Assembly (NCBI RefSeq): GCF_014856545.2
Contig: NZ_CP109811.1
Location: forward strand, 1,172,001-1,236,000
Direction: 5' to 3'
DNA length: 64,000 nt
DNA from: Mesobacillus jeotgali
GTDB lineage: Bacteria > Bacillota > Bacilli > Bacillales > Cytobacillaceae
The notes beneath the pieces were generated by a model, which saw only the letters and a program-made list of their open reading frames with translations, did no database searches and had not been told where the DNA came from. Position numbers and translations under genes: made by a program. Positions 18,186-25,449 of this stretch are shown here, piece by piece. Each line of letters starts with the position of its first letter. Within the stretch, counting starts at the first letter, position 1.

Positions 18186-18270
18186 ATATAAGTTGAACTT
18201 AAGAATTACCATTGAATGAAGCGCCTGGAGCGAAATGAAAAGGTAAACTTTCTAGCTCAACTTATAAAAT
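18186..18270. repeat. Short inverted-repeat element with GAAGCGCCTGGAGCGAAA core
   Basis: TATAAGTTGA near 18187 and TCAACTTATA near 18258 form 10-bp outer inverted repeats around about 60 bases. The internal GAAGCGCCTGGAGCGAAA also occurs near 53000 in this window. This looks like a decayed copy of a Bacillaceae interspersed repeat. Confidence 0.55.
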
Positions 18271-18348
18271 GGCATATTTTTAAAAACCCTTCATATTAAT
18301 ACATTAAGAGTTCAAATTGGACAACCTTTAAATGGAGGGTATGAAAAA

Positions 18349-18531
18349 ATGTCAATTCCAATCTGGGTAATAGCAGTCGCAGCAGGGATCGTATTCAGTG
18401 CCTTCATGGCAGTAAAAACAGGGAAAGAAGAACGAAAAGAAGAAATGGAAAGCATTGAACGAGAAGGCGAGCTTTACATGAAGCGGCTTGAAAGAGAGAA
18501 AGAACAACGAGAAAAATCAATGGAAGCATAA
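18349..18531 (+). CDS. yhaL: YhaL-like small membrane protein
   Basis: A 60-residue protein with one N-terminal membrane segment (IPIWVIAVAAGIVFSAFMA) followed by a highly charged helix (EERKEEMESIEREGELYMKR). Length, topology and position before prsA match B. subtilis YhaL, a protein linked to sporulation. GGAGGG precedes the ATG. A strong terminator follows, convergent with prsA. Molecular function is unknown. Confidence 0.75.
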   Translation: MSIPIWVIAVAAGIVFSAFMAVKTGKEERKEEMESIEREGELYMKRLEREKEQREKSMEA

Positions 18532-18572
18532 AAAAAACACTGGTCTCCAGAAATGGAGCCAGTGTTTTTTGG
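18532..18572 (+). terminator. Terminator of yhaL
   Basis: AACACTGG-T-CTCCA pairs with TGGAG-C-CAGTGTT around GAAA, flanked by A and T runs, so it can also stop transcription from the opposite side. Confidence 0.88.
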
Positions 18573-18599
18573 TTTAATATGAGAGTTTATATAACTGTC

Positions 18600-18704
18600 C
18601 GGCCCTCCGAGGTACACGATGTACTAGACCCGCCAGCCACAGGACGTGGCGTTCTCGGCGGGCAGCGCATGTCAGGGCTGGACAAGGCGCTTTCGCTTTT
18701 CTTA
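18600..18704 (-). repeat. Post-stop GC-rich repeat after prsA
   Basis: On the minus strand the prsA stop codon is followed directly by TAAGAAAAGCGAAAGCGCC, then TTGTCCAGCCCTGACATGCG and a hairpin-rich tract containing a GCCCGCCGAGAACGCCACG / GTGGCTGGCGGG pairing. The first half matches the repeats that follow the stop codons at 20394, 28827 and 63516. It is the only candidate 3' end for prsA. Confidence 0.75.
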
Positions 18705-19589
18705 TTATTGTGGTTGTGTTTGTGCTTCTGCTTCTGGGAATTCAGCAGCACCTTTAAGGTCTTTATCTTTGATTTTAACATCTGCAGCTTCCAGCTCTCG
18801 CTTCAGAACCTCTTGAATCTTGTTTTGGTCAAGCTGAGCAAGCTTCAACTCATACTCAAGTTCGTCCTTCATTTCTTCATAAGATTCTTTTTCCTTCTTC
18901 TCTGTTACCTTAATGATATGGAAACCGTGCTGTGATTGAACTGGTTCACTGATTTTATTTACTTCAAGGGCATAAGCAGCCTCTTCGAATTCAGGTACCA
19001 TTTTGCCAGGACCAAAGAATCCAAGGTCTCCGCCTTGTGCAGCTGAACCAGGATCCTGAGAGTATTCCTTCGCTAAGTCTTCAAATTTGGCGCCTTCCTC
19101 TAGCTTTTTCTTCACTTCTTGTGCAGTCTTCTCGTCTTCCACAAGAATATGGCTTGCCTTGATTTCAGGCTTGTACTCTTCATAACGCTTCTTGACTTCA
19201 TCTTCGCTTACCTTTACATCTTTAAGCGCAGCTTTTTCCATTAGAAGCTGGTCTTTAAGGACTTCTTTTAATTCTTCTTCATCTTTTAGCTGGTTTTGCT
19301 GAAGAACTAGCTCGAAGTTCTCTCCAAGCTCTTCCTTAAGCTCGGCCACTTTTTCCTCAACCTCTTTATCAGTCACTTCATAATTTTCCGCAAGAACTTT
19401 TTGGTAAAGCAACTCTTGAAGTGCCTGCTCTCCATACTTTTCTTTCATGGATTGATAAAGCTCTTCTTTAGTAATGTTGCCTGCCTTCGACTCAACGATG
19501 ACTTCTGAAGAATCAGCATTATCGTTGCTGCATGCAGCTAATCCCATTACTCCGGCTGCAACCGTGAGGGAAATTATCATTTTTTTCAT
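18705..19589 (-). CDS. prsA: Foldase lipoprotein PrsA (peptidyl-prolyl isomerase)
   Basis: A 294-residue lipoprotein with a signal peptide and lipobox ending LAAC (Cys20), so it is anchored outside the cytoplasmic membrane. A helical chaperone region precedes a parvulin domain beginning near IKASHILVEDEKTAQEV and including GGDLGFFGPGKMVPEFEEA and SQHGFHIIKV. It assists folding of secreted proteins after Sec export. The start at 19589 (MKKMIISLTVA) lies nine bases after AGGAG; an ATG three codons earlier is too close to the ribosome site. The GC-rich repeat begins immediately after its stop. Confidence 0.95.
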   Translation of the reverse strand: MKKMIISLTVAAGVMGLAACSNDNADSSEVIVESKAGNITKEELYQSMKEKYGEQALQELLYQKVLAENYEVTDKEVEEKVAELKEELGENFELVLQQNQLKDEEELKEVLKDQLLMEKAALKDVKVSEDEVKKRYEEYKPEIKASHILVEDEKTAQEVKKKLEEGAKFEDLAKEYSQDPGSAAQGGDLGFFGPGKMVPEFEEAAYALEVNKISEPVQSQHGFHIIKVTEKKEKESYEEMKDELEYELKLAQLDQNKIQEVLKRELEAADVKIKDKDLKGAAEFPEAEAQTQPQ

Positions 19590-19782
19590 GGTGAACATCT
19601 CCTAAACAGAAAATTCTAGTGGCCGTTTTTAATCCACAATCTCTACTATAACATAATTTCAATTTTCTACAAAAAATAAGTAATGGATATTATTGGTTAT
19701 TTATTGAGATGGGCGGATATCTATACCGTTTGTTCGATGATGCATAGGATGTAGAGAAGAGAAAAAAAGGAGGTATTTGATA

Positions 19783-19863
19783 ATGGGCCACTATAATTCA
19801 GGATTTGCGTTAATTGTTGTCCTGTTCATCTTGCTGATCGTTGTAGGTGCAGCTTACCTGTAA
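19783..19863 (+). CDS. YjcZ-family sporulation miniprotein, copy 1 (26 aa)
   Basis: A 26-residue protein starting MGHYNSGFALIVVLF, consisting of a short polar head and one hydrophobic helix ending VVGAAYL. It follows AAAGGAGGTATTTGATA. Sequence and size match the YjcZ/SscA-type sporulation miniproteins of Bacillaceae; SscA helps spore-coat assembly in B. subtilis. It is the first of three paralogues within 450 bases. Confidence 0.85.
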   Translation: MGHYNSGFALIVVLFILLIVVGAAYL

Positions 19864-19956
19864 TCAACAAAATGCAAGTAATGCAGGATAGTTGCCTATG
19901 CGGATATGACATTACTTGAATAAGATATCATAACCACTTTGGAAGGAGGTGTTAAT

Positions 19957-20040
19957 ATGGGTGCAGGATACGGCGGCGGCTTTGCGTTAATTGTCGTGTT
20001 ATTCATTCTGTTAATCATCGTGGGTGCAGCTTGGCTTTAA
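19957..20040 (+). CDS. YjcZ-family sporulation miniprotein, copy 2 (27 aa)
   Basis: A 27-residue protein starting MGAGYGGGFALIVVLF and ending IIVGAAWL. GGAAGGAGGTG precedes the ATG. The glycine-tyrosine-rich head and FALIVVLFILLI membrane helix are shared with copies 1 and 3. It was identified directly from the DNA because it is very short. Confidence 0.88.
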   Translation: MGAGYGGGFALIVVLFILLIIVGAAWL

Positions 20041-20132
20041 TCTCTGAATAAAGAGTATGGGGGACATTTGGCCCCCGTACTTCGGAATTTCAATGTTAAA
20101 GCAAGTTCTCATAGCAGAAAGGAGGAACCTCA

Positions 20133-20225
20133 ATGTCTGGAGGAGGACATGGATATGGCGGCGGCTTTGCTTTGCTCGTTGTCTTGTTCATTCTGTTAAT
20201 CATCATCGGTGCATCTTGGCTGTAA
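20133..20225 (+). CDS. YjcZ-family sporulation miniprotein, copy 3 (30 aa)
   Basis: A 30-residue protein starting MSGGGHGYGGGFALLVVLF and ending IIIGASWL, preceded by AAAGGAGGAACCTCA. It has the longest glycine-rich head of the three paralogues. Each copy keeps its own strong ribosome site, which supports real expression of all three, and a hairpin follows this last copy. Confidence 0.88.
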   Translation: MSGGGHGYGGGFALLVVLFILLIIIGASWL

Positions 20226-20292
20226 ACTACTGATGAGGGCAATGCTTTCTGCATGCCTTATAATGAAGGCTAATCAAAAAACTTGAAATAAA

Positions 20293-20318
20293 AAGCGGTG
20301 AGGGAGACCTCACCGCTT
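20293..20318. terminator. Hairpin after the YjcZ triplet
   Basis: AAGCGGTGAGG pairs perfectly with CCTCACCGCTT around GAGA, with an A run upstream and a weak T run downstream. Confidence 0.7.
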
Positions 20319-20342
20319 AATTTATGTAGTTCGAAATTTCAA

Positions 20343-20393
20343 CGCCGGCAGCGCTTGTCGGGCTGACCGCAGCGCTGGCACTTTTGCATTCAG
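20343..20393 (-). repeat. Post-stop GC-rich repeat, short copy
   Basis: On the minus strand the stop codon at 20394 is followed by ATGCAAAAGTGCCAGCGCTG, then CGGTCAGCCCGACAAGCGCT, matching the first 45 bases of the repeat copies after prsA, yhaA and the gene ending at 63516. Confidence 0.7.
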
Positions 20394-20582
20394 TCACGTA
20401 TAAAGAATTTCAACGAATGATGAAATCAGCAAAATTGTAACTAAAATATTGATCGTCCTGAAAATATTAGCATGTTTGTCTTCTGGTATTTCCTTCTGGA
20501 TGCAGAGGGAGTCTGTAAGCTTGTTTATATAGAAAAGAATGAAAGCAGCAAAAAGGACAAACACCAATAAAATGGAGATCAT
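20394..20582 (-). CDS. Small two-helix membrane protein, unknown
   Basis: A 62-residue protein (MISILLVFVLFAAFILFYIN...) with two membrane segments, one at each end, and a charged linker (CIQKEIPEDKHANIFR). The start at 20582 follows AAGGAGGG at nine bases; an earlier in-frame ATG lies before that ribosome site. I do not recognise a named family. It lies between the YjcZ genes and hpr on the same strand as hpr but after the hpr terminator. Confidence 0.65.
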   Translation of the reverse strand: MISILLVFVLFAAFILFYINKLTDSLCIQKEIPEDKHANIFRTINILVTILLISSFVEILYT

Positions 20583-20907
20583 CGAAGAATCCCTCCTTAG
20601 CAATCTTTTTATCTTAAATACAATAACAAATATCTAATGAAAAAGATAGTTTTTTATACAGGCAATTATTATAGGAAGGAGGGTTATGATTCGCACATAG
20701 ACTTGTCTGATTGCAGGGGAAGGATTTGAATGTGAGAAAATGAGCAAACCATAAAAGAGCAAAAAGCGGAGGGTTTAACATTCATTCATCCGCTTTAAGA
20801 GATGATTCCCGCTTGTATCCAGCAATAAAACCAGCAAGAGGAAGTGGACAAGGCTTGTGTCTCTGAGGGGTTATCTTCCTCTATAAAGTGGCTGTCATAC
20901 AAAATTA
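20583..20907. other. Intergenic region between small membrane gene and hpr
   Basis: No convincing gene on either strand. It contains the hpr terminator (20763-20796) and presumably the promoter of the small minus-strand gene near 20600-20650. Short open stretches here lack start codons or ribosome sites. Confidence 0.6.
20763..20796 (-). terminator. Terminator of hpr
   Basis: On the minus strand AAAGCGGA pairs with TCCGCTTT across an 18-base loop and is followed by TTGCTCTTTT. Confidence 0.6.
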
Positions 20908-21483
20908 TCAAGCATACTCCTTCTCAGCTGGATCTATCTTCTTAAGTGTACCGTCTTCATCAGAAAACTTCTTGTCAATATTAGAAAAAGACTTCTCGAA
21001 TATTTCCATAAAGTCATCTCCATAAATATTGCGGACAATTGCCATAATTTCAATGATGTCCGGGAATTTTCCATATAGCTCCTTCAATGGCATTGCCCCT
21101 GAAAAAACAGCGTTACTGTCTGGTTCATAGCTTTCCATCAAAGCGAGCAATACGCCTTCGCCTTCTTCCGTAAGCTGGATATACGTATTTCTCTTATCGC
21201 TTTCCTTTTTGGAAAACTTTAAATATCCGCGCTCCTCAAGCTTTTTCGAGAAGTTGAAAGCAGTGGAAACATGCATGACTCCAAACTTTGCCACATCAGA
21301 AATCGAAGCCCCATTCAAATGATAAGCAATCCATAAAATATGATGCTCATTGATATTCAGGTCGAATGGTTTAATCCATTGCTGCCAGTCCTTCTCAACA
21401 GACTTCCATAGGGCCTTGCTCAACTGGGCAATTCTTTGGCTAAACATCATTGCTTCTTTCATAGAATAATTTTTATCTCCCAT
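20908..21483 (-). CDS. hpr: Hpr/ScoC, MarR-family transition-state regulator
   Basis: A 191-residue MarR-family protein very close to B. subtilis Hpr: [20 protein letters not shown], then [20 protein letters not shown] and [20 protein letters not shown] (winged-helix recognition region). Hpr represses extracellular protease genes, motility and sporulation functions. I chose ATG 21483, about eight bases after AGGTG; ATG 21489 and GTG 21495 are closer alternatives. It is single, with yhaH further upstream on the same strand. Confidence 0.95.
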   Translation of the reverse strand: MGDKNYSMKEAMMFSQRIAQLSKALWKSVEKDWQQWIKPFDLNINEHHILWIAYHLNGASISDVAKFGVMHVSTAFNFSKKLEERGYLKFSKKESDKRNTYIQLTEEGEGVLLALMESYEPDSNAVFSGAMPLKELYGKFPDIIEIMAIVRNIYGDDFMEIFEKSFSNIDKKFSDEDGTLKKIDPAEKEYA

Positions 21484-21672
21484 TCTCATATTCACCTACT
21501 TTAATGTTCTATTTTCATTATGCCAATAAAACAAAAATTAATAAAGATATAAATTTACAAAATTTTTTGAATTTGTTAAATTCCATCTAAAGTCGTGTAG
21601 TTTTTATGTAATTATTTTATTCTGATGAAAAAATTAGCAATTTGCATAATATATCTTTCTTGATTAAAAAAG

Positions 21673-21715
21673 AAAATCCTTCCCGCCGGAAAAAAATTAC
21701 TTTAGGGGAAGGATT
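21673..21715 (-). terminator. Terminator of yhaH
   Basis: On the minus strand AATCCTTCCCC pairs with GGGAAGGATT and is followed by TTCTTTTTT. Confidence 0.75.
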
Positions 21716-21722
21716 GATCTGA

Positions 21723-22094
21723 TTATTTTTCTTTGGAATTAGCAGCAGCCAATTCAGTTTCCAATTCTTTAATTGAATCCTCAATCTCCTTGACATCCTC
21801 CTGAAGACCTTTCTTATTTTCCTCCGTTTCAAGCTTCCACTCAAAAATAGCTGTCTTTACATCAGTGATAAATGTTTGGATGGAAGCTTTGCCTTCCTTG
21901 GAAGCGGTGGCCACTGTATTTTTCAATTCCATAGCCGAATCCTTTATATCCTTGATGGATCCAATGTATTCATTTTTATTAGCCAGAAGGGTTCTCCTGG
22001 TCTCATATCCTGACTTTGGTGCTGCAAGCAGCGTTGCAATTCCTGCTACAACCCCACCTATAACCATTCCTGTTAAAACATTTTTCGATTTCAT
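21723..22094 (-). CDS. yhaH: YhaH, YtxH-domain protein
   Basis: A 123-residue protein with an N-terminal glycine-rich membrane helix (VLTGMVIGGVVAGIATLLAAP) followed by the KSGYETRR motif and a long charged coiled coil, the usual YtxH architecture. B. subtilis YhaH is a general-stress protein of unknown mechanism. GAGGTGG precedes the ATG. It is followed by a terminator before hpr. Confidence 0.85.
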   Translation of the reverse strand: MKSKNVLTGMVIGGVVAGIATLLAAPKSGYETRRTLLANKNEYIGSIKDIKDSAMELKNTVATASKEGKASIQTFITDVKTAIFEWKLETEENKKGLQEDVKEIEDSIKELETELAAANSKEK

Positions 22095-22268
22095 GCTCTG
22101 ACCACCTCATTAATTTTTCTGTATATGTTCTCCAAATGAATTGGGATTCCTCTTTTCTTCTATATTTAATTTCCTATTCTCGCACAAATAAACGTTATTA
22201 GCTTCATAGCCTTAAATTAACAGGCATAAAAATAAATTAAGGTCATGTTCAGGAAGGAGAGGAGGGGA

Positions 22269-22460
22269 GTGGGGATTTTTACAACTATAGTGTTTCTCAT
22301 CAGCGTTGCTTTCTTTGTGGGGGCCGTCCATCATCTCCTAGCGTTAAAGAAGCCAGGCATGTATCCTCCTAAGGCGCTTTTGCGAAAGAGAGCAGGGACA
22401 CTCGCAGGAGGAGGAGCCATTTTTTTACTGATTGGGATTATCTTTCACACATTCCAATAG
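22269..22460 (+). CDS. Small two-helix membrane protein, unknown
   Basis: A 63-residue protein with two membrane segments (IFTTIVFLISVAFFVGAVHH and GAIFLLIGIIF) separated by a basic loop PPKALLRKRAG. I placed the start at GTG 22269, nine bases after AAGGAG; an ATG at 22245 would add eight residues but has a weaker ribosome site. No family is recognised. It is convergent with trpP, sharing a hairpin terminator. Confidence 0.65.
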   Translation: MGIFTTIVFLISVAFFVGAVHHLLALKKPGMYPPKALLRKRAGTLAGGGAIFLLIGIIFHTFQ

Positions 22461-22470
22461 AACAAAACAA

Positions 22471-22497
22471 AGCCCCTGTCCGGTATGGTCAGGGGCT
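22471..22497. terminator. Bidirectional terminator between the small gene and trpP
   Basis: AGCCCCTG (22471-22478) pairs with CAGGGGCT (22490-22497); in the trpP direction it is followed by TTGTTTTGTT. Confidence 0.75.
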
Positions 22498-22504
22498 GGT
22501 AATT

Positions 22505-23023
22505 TTAATTGATTTCAGCAAGCTTTGCTCTTTTAAAAATGTTCGTTGCCACAGGATAAAGAATGGCCATGAAAACAGCGTTGAAGGCTGCTGCTGGTAG
22601 GACAACCGCCGCGAATAATGCAGTGAATGGTCCTGGCAGACCGATAAGGAAATAGGCAGAACCGAGGAAAACGATTCCTGACACTATGGTTCCAATCGCT
22701 GTAAGGCCAGCTGCAGTATAAATGGAAAATCTGAAATTTTTCAGCGCCATCAGGATTCCGAAAAAGACGAACGCAGTGACAGGCTTGTCGATTATGTTCG
22801 GGACAAGGCCTCCAGGGAATGTAGTAGTCAATCCAGAGATCAGTCCAGTGACGACTCCAACTAACAGTACACTCTTTTTGTCAGGAAACAGGATGATTCC
22901 AAGGAACATCATCGTCAGCATCATATCAGGCTTCATCCCAAGGAAAAAACCTGGTACCACCGTATGCAAGACGGCTCCCATCCCCACTAAAAGTGACAAT
23001 GCAACAAGATTCTTCGTATTCAT
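22505..23023 (-). CDS. trpP: Tryptophan transporter TrpP
   Basis: A 172-residue, five-helix membrane protein of the same length as B. subtilis TrpP (YhaG). Typical segments are LVALSLLVGMGAVLHTVVPG, GLTTTFPGGLVPNIIDKPV and LPAAAFNAVFMAILYPVA. The family imports tryptophan, probably as an ECF-like substrate-binding unit or stand-alone permease. The start at 23023 sits directly behind a run of GAG/TAG triplets that overlaps the ribosome site, indicating translational repression by the tryptophan-activated TRAP protein, as known for B. subtilis trpP. Confidence 0.93.
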   Translation of the reverse strand: MNTKNLVALSLLVGMGAVLHTVVPGFFLGMKPDMMLTMMFLGIILFPDKKSVLLVGVVTGLISGLTTTFPGGLVPNIIDKPVTAFVFFGILMALKNFRFSIYTAAGLTAIGTIVSGIVFLGSAYFLIGLPGPFTALFAAVVLPAAAFNAVFMAILYPVATNIFKRAKLAEIN

Positions 23024-23025
23024 TT

Positions 23026-23062
23026 CTCATCTCTCCTCTGCTATTCTAGCTAACTAGTACTC
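23026..23062 (-). promoter_or_regulatory. Candidate TRAP-binding site overlapping the trpP ribosome site
   Basis: Reading the minus strand toward the start codon: GAG, TAC, TAG, T, TAG, C, TAG, AA, TAG, CA, GAG, GA, GAG, AT, GAG, AA, ATG. The last five triplets have exact two-base spacers, and three or more further triplets precede them. Bound TRAP would cover the ribosome site. The gene for TRAP (mtrB) is not in this window. Confidence 0.75.
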
Positions 23063-23105
23063 CTCCTGCAGTGCTCTCTGTGCCTGCAGCGAAAAGCTTT
23101 CTCCA

Positions 23106-23133
23106 ATTATAACACATATTTTAATGGAGTAAA
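23106..23133 (-). promoter_or_regulatory. Candidate promoter of trpP
   Basis: On the minus strand TTTACT (23133-23128) and TATAAT (23111-23106) are 16 bases apart, with TG one base before the -10. Transcription would begin near 23098 and include the TRAP region. Confidence 0.6.
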
Positions 23134-23147
23134 GGTTTAATATTCTG

Positions 23148-24230
23148 TTAATTTCTGCTTCTGAATGAATTCATGAAATCAGCAAGTTTCTCGACGTTTT
23201 CAAGAGGAACAGCGTTATAGATCGATGCTCTGCAGCCGCCGACGGACCTGTGGCCGCCAAGCCCTGTGAAGCCGGATTCCTCCGCTTCATGCAGGAAGGC
23301 TGTAGTTAAATCATCACTTTCGAGTGTAAAGGTGATATTCATTCGTGAACGGCTTTCTTTTTCGGCATGACCGGTATAGAACCCATCACTTCTGTCTATG
23401 GCATCATAAAGCAGTGCAGATTTGTGCTTGCTCATAAGTTCAAGCTGTTTTACTCCGCCAAGAGCTTCAGCCCATTCGAGCACCAGCATCAGGAAATAAA
23501 TCGATAATGTTGGGGGAGTGTTGTAAAGCGATTTTGACTCAGCGTGAACCTGATAATTGAGCATAGAAGGCAGACCTGGTTCAGAGCGCTTAAGCAAGTC
23601 CTTTTGGATAATGACGACTGTGACACCTGATGGGCCGAGGTTTTTCTGTGCACCTGCATAGATAAGACCAAATGATGATAGCTTTAGCGGCCTGCTGAGA
23701 ATGTCACTGGACATGTCAGCAACGAGCGGATTAGGCAGCCCCTCAGGAAAGGAATGCCACTGGGTTCCATAGATGGTATTGTTCGTCGTGATGTGGAGGT
23801 ATGAAGATTCAGCTTGTATATCGATTTCTGATGTGCTGGGGATTGATCTGTAGTTGTCATGTTTGGATGAAGCGGCAGTCACTGCCTTTCCAATCTTCTG
23901 AGCTTCTTTGAGCGCTTTCTCTGACCATGTGCCAGTAAGGACATAACTTGCAGCCGAGCCTTCCTCAAGAAGGTTCATTGGTACCATTGAGAACTGCAGG
24001 CTTGCACCACCCTGGAGAAAAAGAATCTCATAATCATCAGGAATGTTGAGCAGACCCCTTAGCAAATTTTTTGTACGTTCATTTATTTCTTCAAATTCAT
24101 TGCTGCGATGGCTAAGCTCCATTACGCCCATGCCGCAGCCCAGGTAATTCATCATTTCTTTCTCCGCTTTCGCCAGTACAGCCTCAGGCAATGCAGCTGG
24201 GCCAGCATTAAAATTGAGAGCTCGTTTCAA
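23148..24230 (-). CDS. serC: Phosphoserine aminotransferase SerC
   Basis: A 360-residue class-V aminotransferase (first residues after the start KRALNFNAGPAALPEAVLA). It converts 3-phosphohydroxypyruvate and glutamate to phosphoserine in serine synthesis. The cofactor lysine lies in YAGAQKNLGPSG (about residue 197), and GGHRSVGGCRASIYNA binds substrate phosphate near the C terminus. The only sensible start is TTG 24230, seven bases after GGGGG, which may keep expression low. trpP follows on the same strand but has its own promoter. Confidence 0.94.
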   Translation of the reverse strand: MKRALNFNAGPAALPEAVLAKAEKEMMNYLGCGMGVMELSHRSNEFEEINERTKNLLRGLLNIPDDYEILFLQGGASLQFSMVPMNLLEEGSAASYVLTGTWSEKALKEAQKIGKAVTAASSKHDNYRSIPSTSEIDIQAESSYLHITTNNTIYGTQWHSFPEGLPNPLVADMSSDILSRPLKLSSFGLIYAGAQKNLGPSGVTVVIIQKDLLKRSEPGLPSMLNYQVHAESKSLYNTPPTLSIYFLMLVLEWAEALGGVKQLELMSKHKSALLYDAIDRSDGFYTGHAEKESRSRMNITFTLESDDLTTAFLHEAEESGFTGLGGHRSVGGCRASIYNAVPLENVEKLADFMNSFRSRN

Positions 24231-24406
24231 GTGAATCCCCCCGAAAATTAAATTACGGTATTTCTTTAATGTGTTAAAGTTATTATTATGCTACCAGAAA
24301 TTCAGGCAGAATTCTAATGTTTTCAGAAAAGTTTAAATAAATTTTGAAAAGTAGGAATTTCTTTACATATGACGAAAGAAACTGTGTGGACAGGCAGACG
24401 CCAATG

Positions 24407-24828
24407 TTTCCGATAGAAGGTCTATCGGACAAACGCAAGGGACCGGGAAAAAGTGTCCGATAGAAAGGGTCTAACGGACAAACGTGAGGGAAGAACGGCA
24501 AAAAGTGTCCGATAGGATGGCTCTATCGGACAAACGTGAGAGGAGAAGGGCAAAAAGTGTCCGATAGGATGGCTCTATCGGACAAACGTAAAGGAGAAGC
24601 CGCAAAAAGTGTCCGATAGGAGGGCTCTATCGGACAAACGTAAAGGAGAAAGCCGCAAAAAGTGTCCGATAGGATGGCTCTATCGGACAAACGCGAGAGG
24701 AGAAGGGCAAAAAGTGTCCGATAGGATGGCTCTATCGGACAAACGCGAGGGGAGAAATGCAAAAAGTGTCCGATAGGAGAGCTCTATCGGACAAACACAA
24801 TCTTGAAAGCCAGAAAAATGTCCGATAT
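24407..24828. repeat. Array 2: 52-bp-period hairpin repeats (TGTCCGATAG type)
   Basis: Seven full palindromes TGTCCGATAG-(7 bases)-CTATCGGACA start at 24454, 24506, 24558, 24610, 24663, 24715 and 24767 (the first has one mismatch), with a degenerate copy at 24407 and a half copy at 24819. Spacers read AAACG...GGAGAAGGGCAAAAAG with small variation. The gap between serC and hit (about 640 bases) holds nothing else. Array 1 has the same arm, loop and period lengths. Confidence 0.92.
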
Positions 24829-24848
24829 AAAGGTGATTTTGATGCCAA

Positions 24849-24875
24849 TAAAAAAACTCCCGCAATGGCGGGAGT
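24849..24875 (-). terminator. Terminator of hit
   Basis: On the minus strand ACTCCCGC-CATT-GCGGGAGT is followed by TTTTTTT directly after the hit stop codon. Confidence 0.9.
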
Positions 24876-25295
24876 CTAAATCTTGCTGTTGATTTCAGCT
24901 GCGATTTTTTGATAATCGTCCGAAGTGTATTGATCCTGGTGTGTTTTCCAGACTGCGCCGAAGCCATCACCATTGCCATAGCGCGGAATCAAGTGCATAT
25001 GGAAGTGGAAGACAGATTGGCCGGCTGCTTCACCGTTATTTTGAAGAACATTCAATCCGATTGGGTCGTATGCAGCTTTGATTGCATTGGCGACTTTTGG
25101 AACGGCCTTGAATACATCCGCGGCAATTTCATCGGTTAATTCATAAACATTTTCCTTATGTACTTTAGGGATGACAAGTGTATGTCCTTTCGTTACCTGG
25201 CTGATATCGAGGAAGGCAAGGACATTGTCATCCTCATACACCTTGGCAGAAGGGATATCTCCATTAATGATTTTACAAAAAATACAATCGCTCAT
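24876..25295 (-). CDS. hit: HIT-family nucleotide hydrolase
   Basis: A 139-residue histidine-triad protein: zinc-binding start CIFCKIINGDIPSAKVYED and catalytic triad VFHFHMHLIPRYG. HIT enzymes hydrolyse nucleotide phosphoramidates and related substrates in the cytosol. Position next to ecsAB (opposite strand) is conserved with B. subtilis. A ribosome site AAAGGGTGG precedes the ATG. Confidence 0.93.
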   Translation of the reverse strand: MSDCIFCKIINGDIPSAKVYEDDNVLAFLDISQVTKGHTLVIPKVHKENVYELTDEIAADVFKAVPKVANAIKAAYDPIGLNVLQNNGEAAGQSVFHFHMHLIPRYGNGDGFGAVWKTHQDQYTSDDYQKIAAEINSKI

Positions 25296-25356
25296 CTATA
25301 CCACCCTTTCCATTGCTCATCTTTCTGGTATTTTATCACATTTTGACAATAAACAT

Positions 25357-25394
25357 AAAGAAAGAAAGGACAGGATCCGCTTGGAATCCTGTCC
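25357..25394 (-). terminator. Terminator of an unidentified minus-strand transcript
   Basis: On the minus strand GGACAGGAT and ATCCTGTCC form a 9-bp stem (25394-25386 with 25376-25368), followed by TTTCTTTCTTT. It lies upstream of hit and does not belong to it, implying a separate transcript from the repeat region at 25450-25740. Confidence 0.7.
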
Positions 25395-25449
25395 CTGAAG
25401 GGAAAACGATTTACTGTTCATTGACGTTCTCAGCAGGTTTACCTTTGAT

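Noticed and set aside
18579..18935. 118-codon plus-strand frame opposite prsA
   Set aside because: It covers the GC-rich repeat and the antisense of the prsA 3' end; the strong PrsA protein match decides the strand.
20800..20900. Minus-strand peptide ending AGFIAGYKRESSLKADE
   Set aside because: It looks protein-like but has no start codon after the preceding in-frame stop.
24286..24979. Overlapping minus-strand frames encoding repeated SDRAILSDTF-like peptides
   Set aside because: They are translations of the 52-bp hairpin array; the peptide repeats change frame with the period, and no ribosome sites are present.
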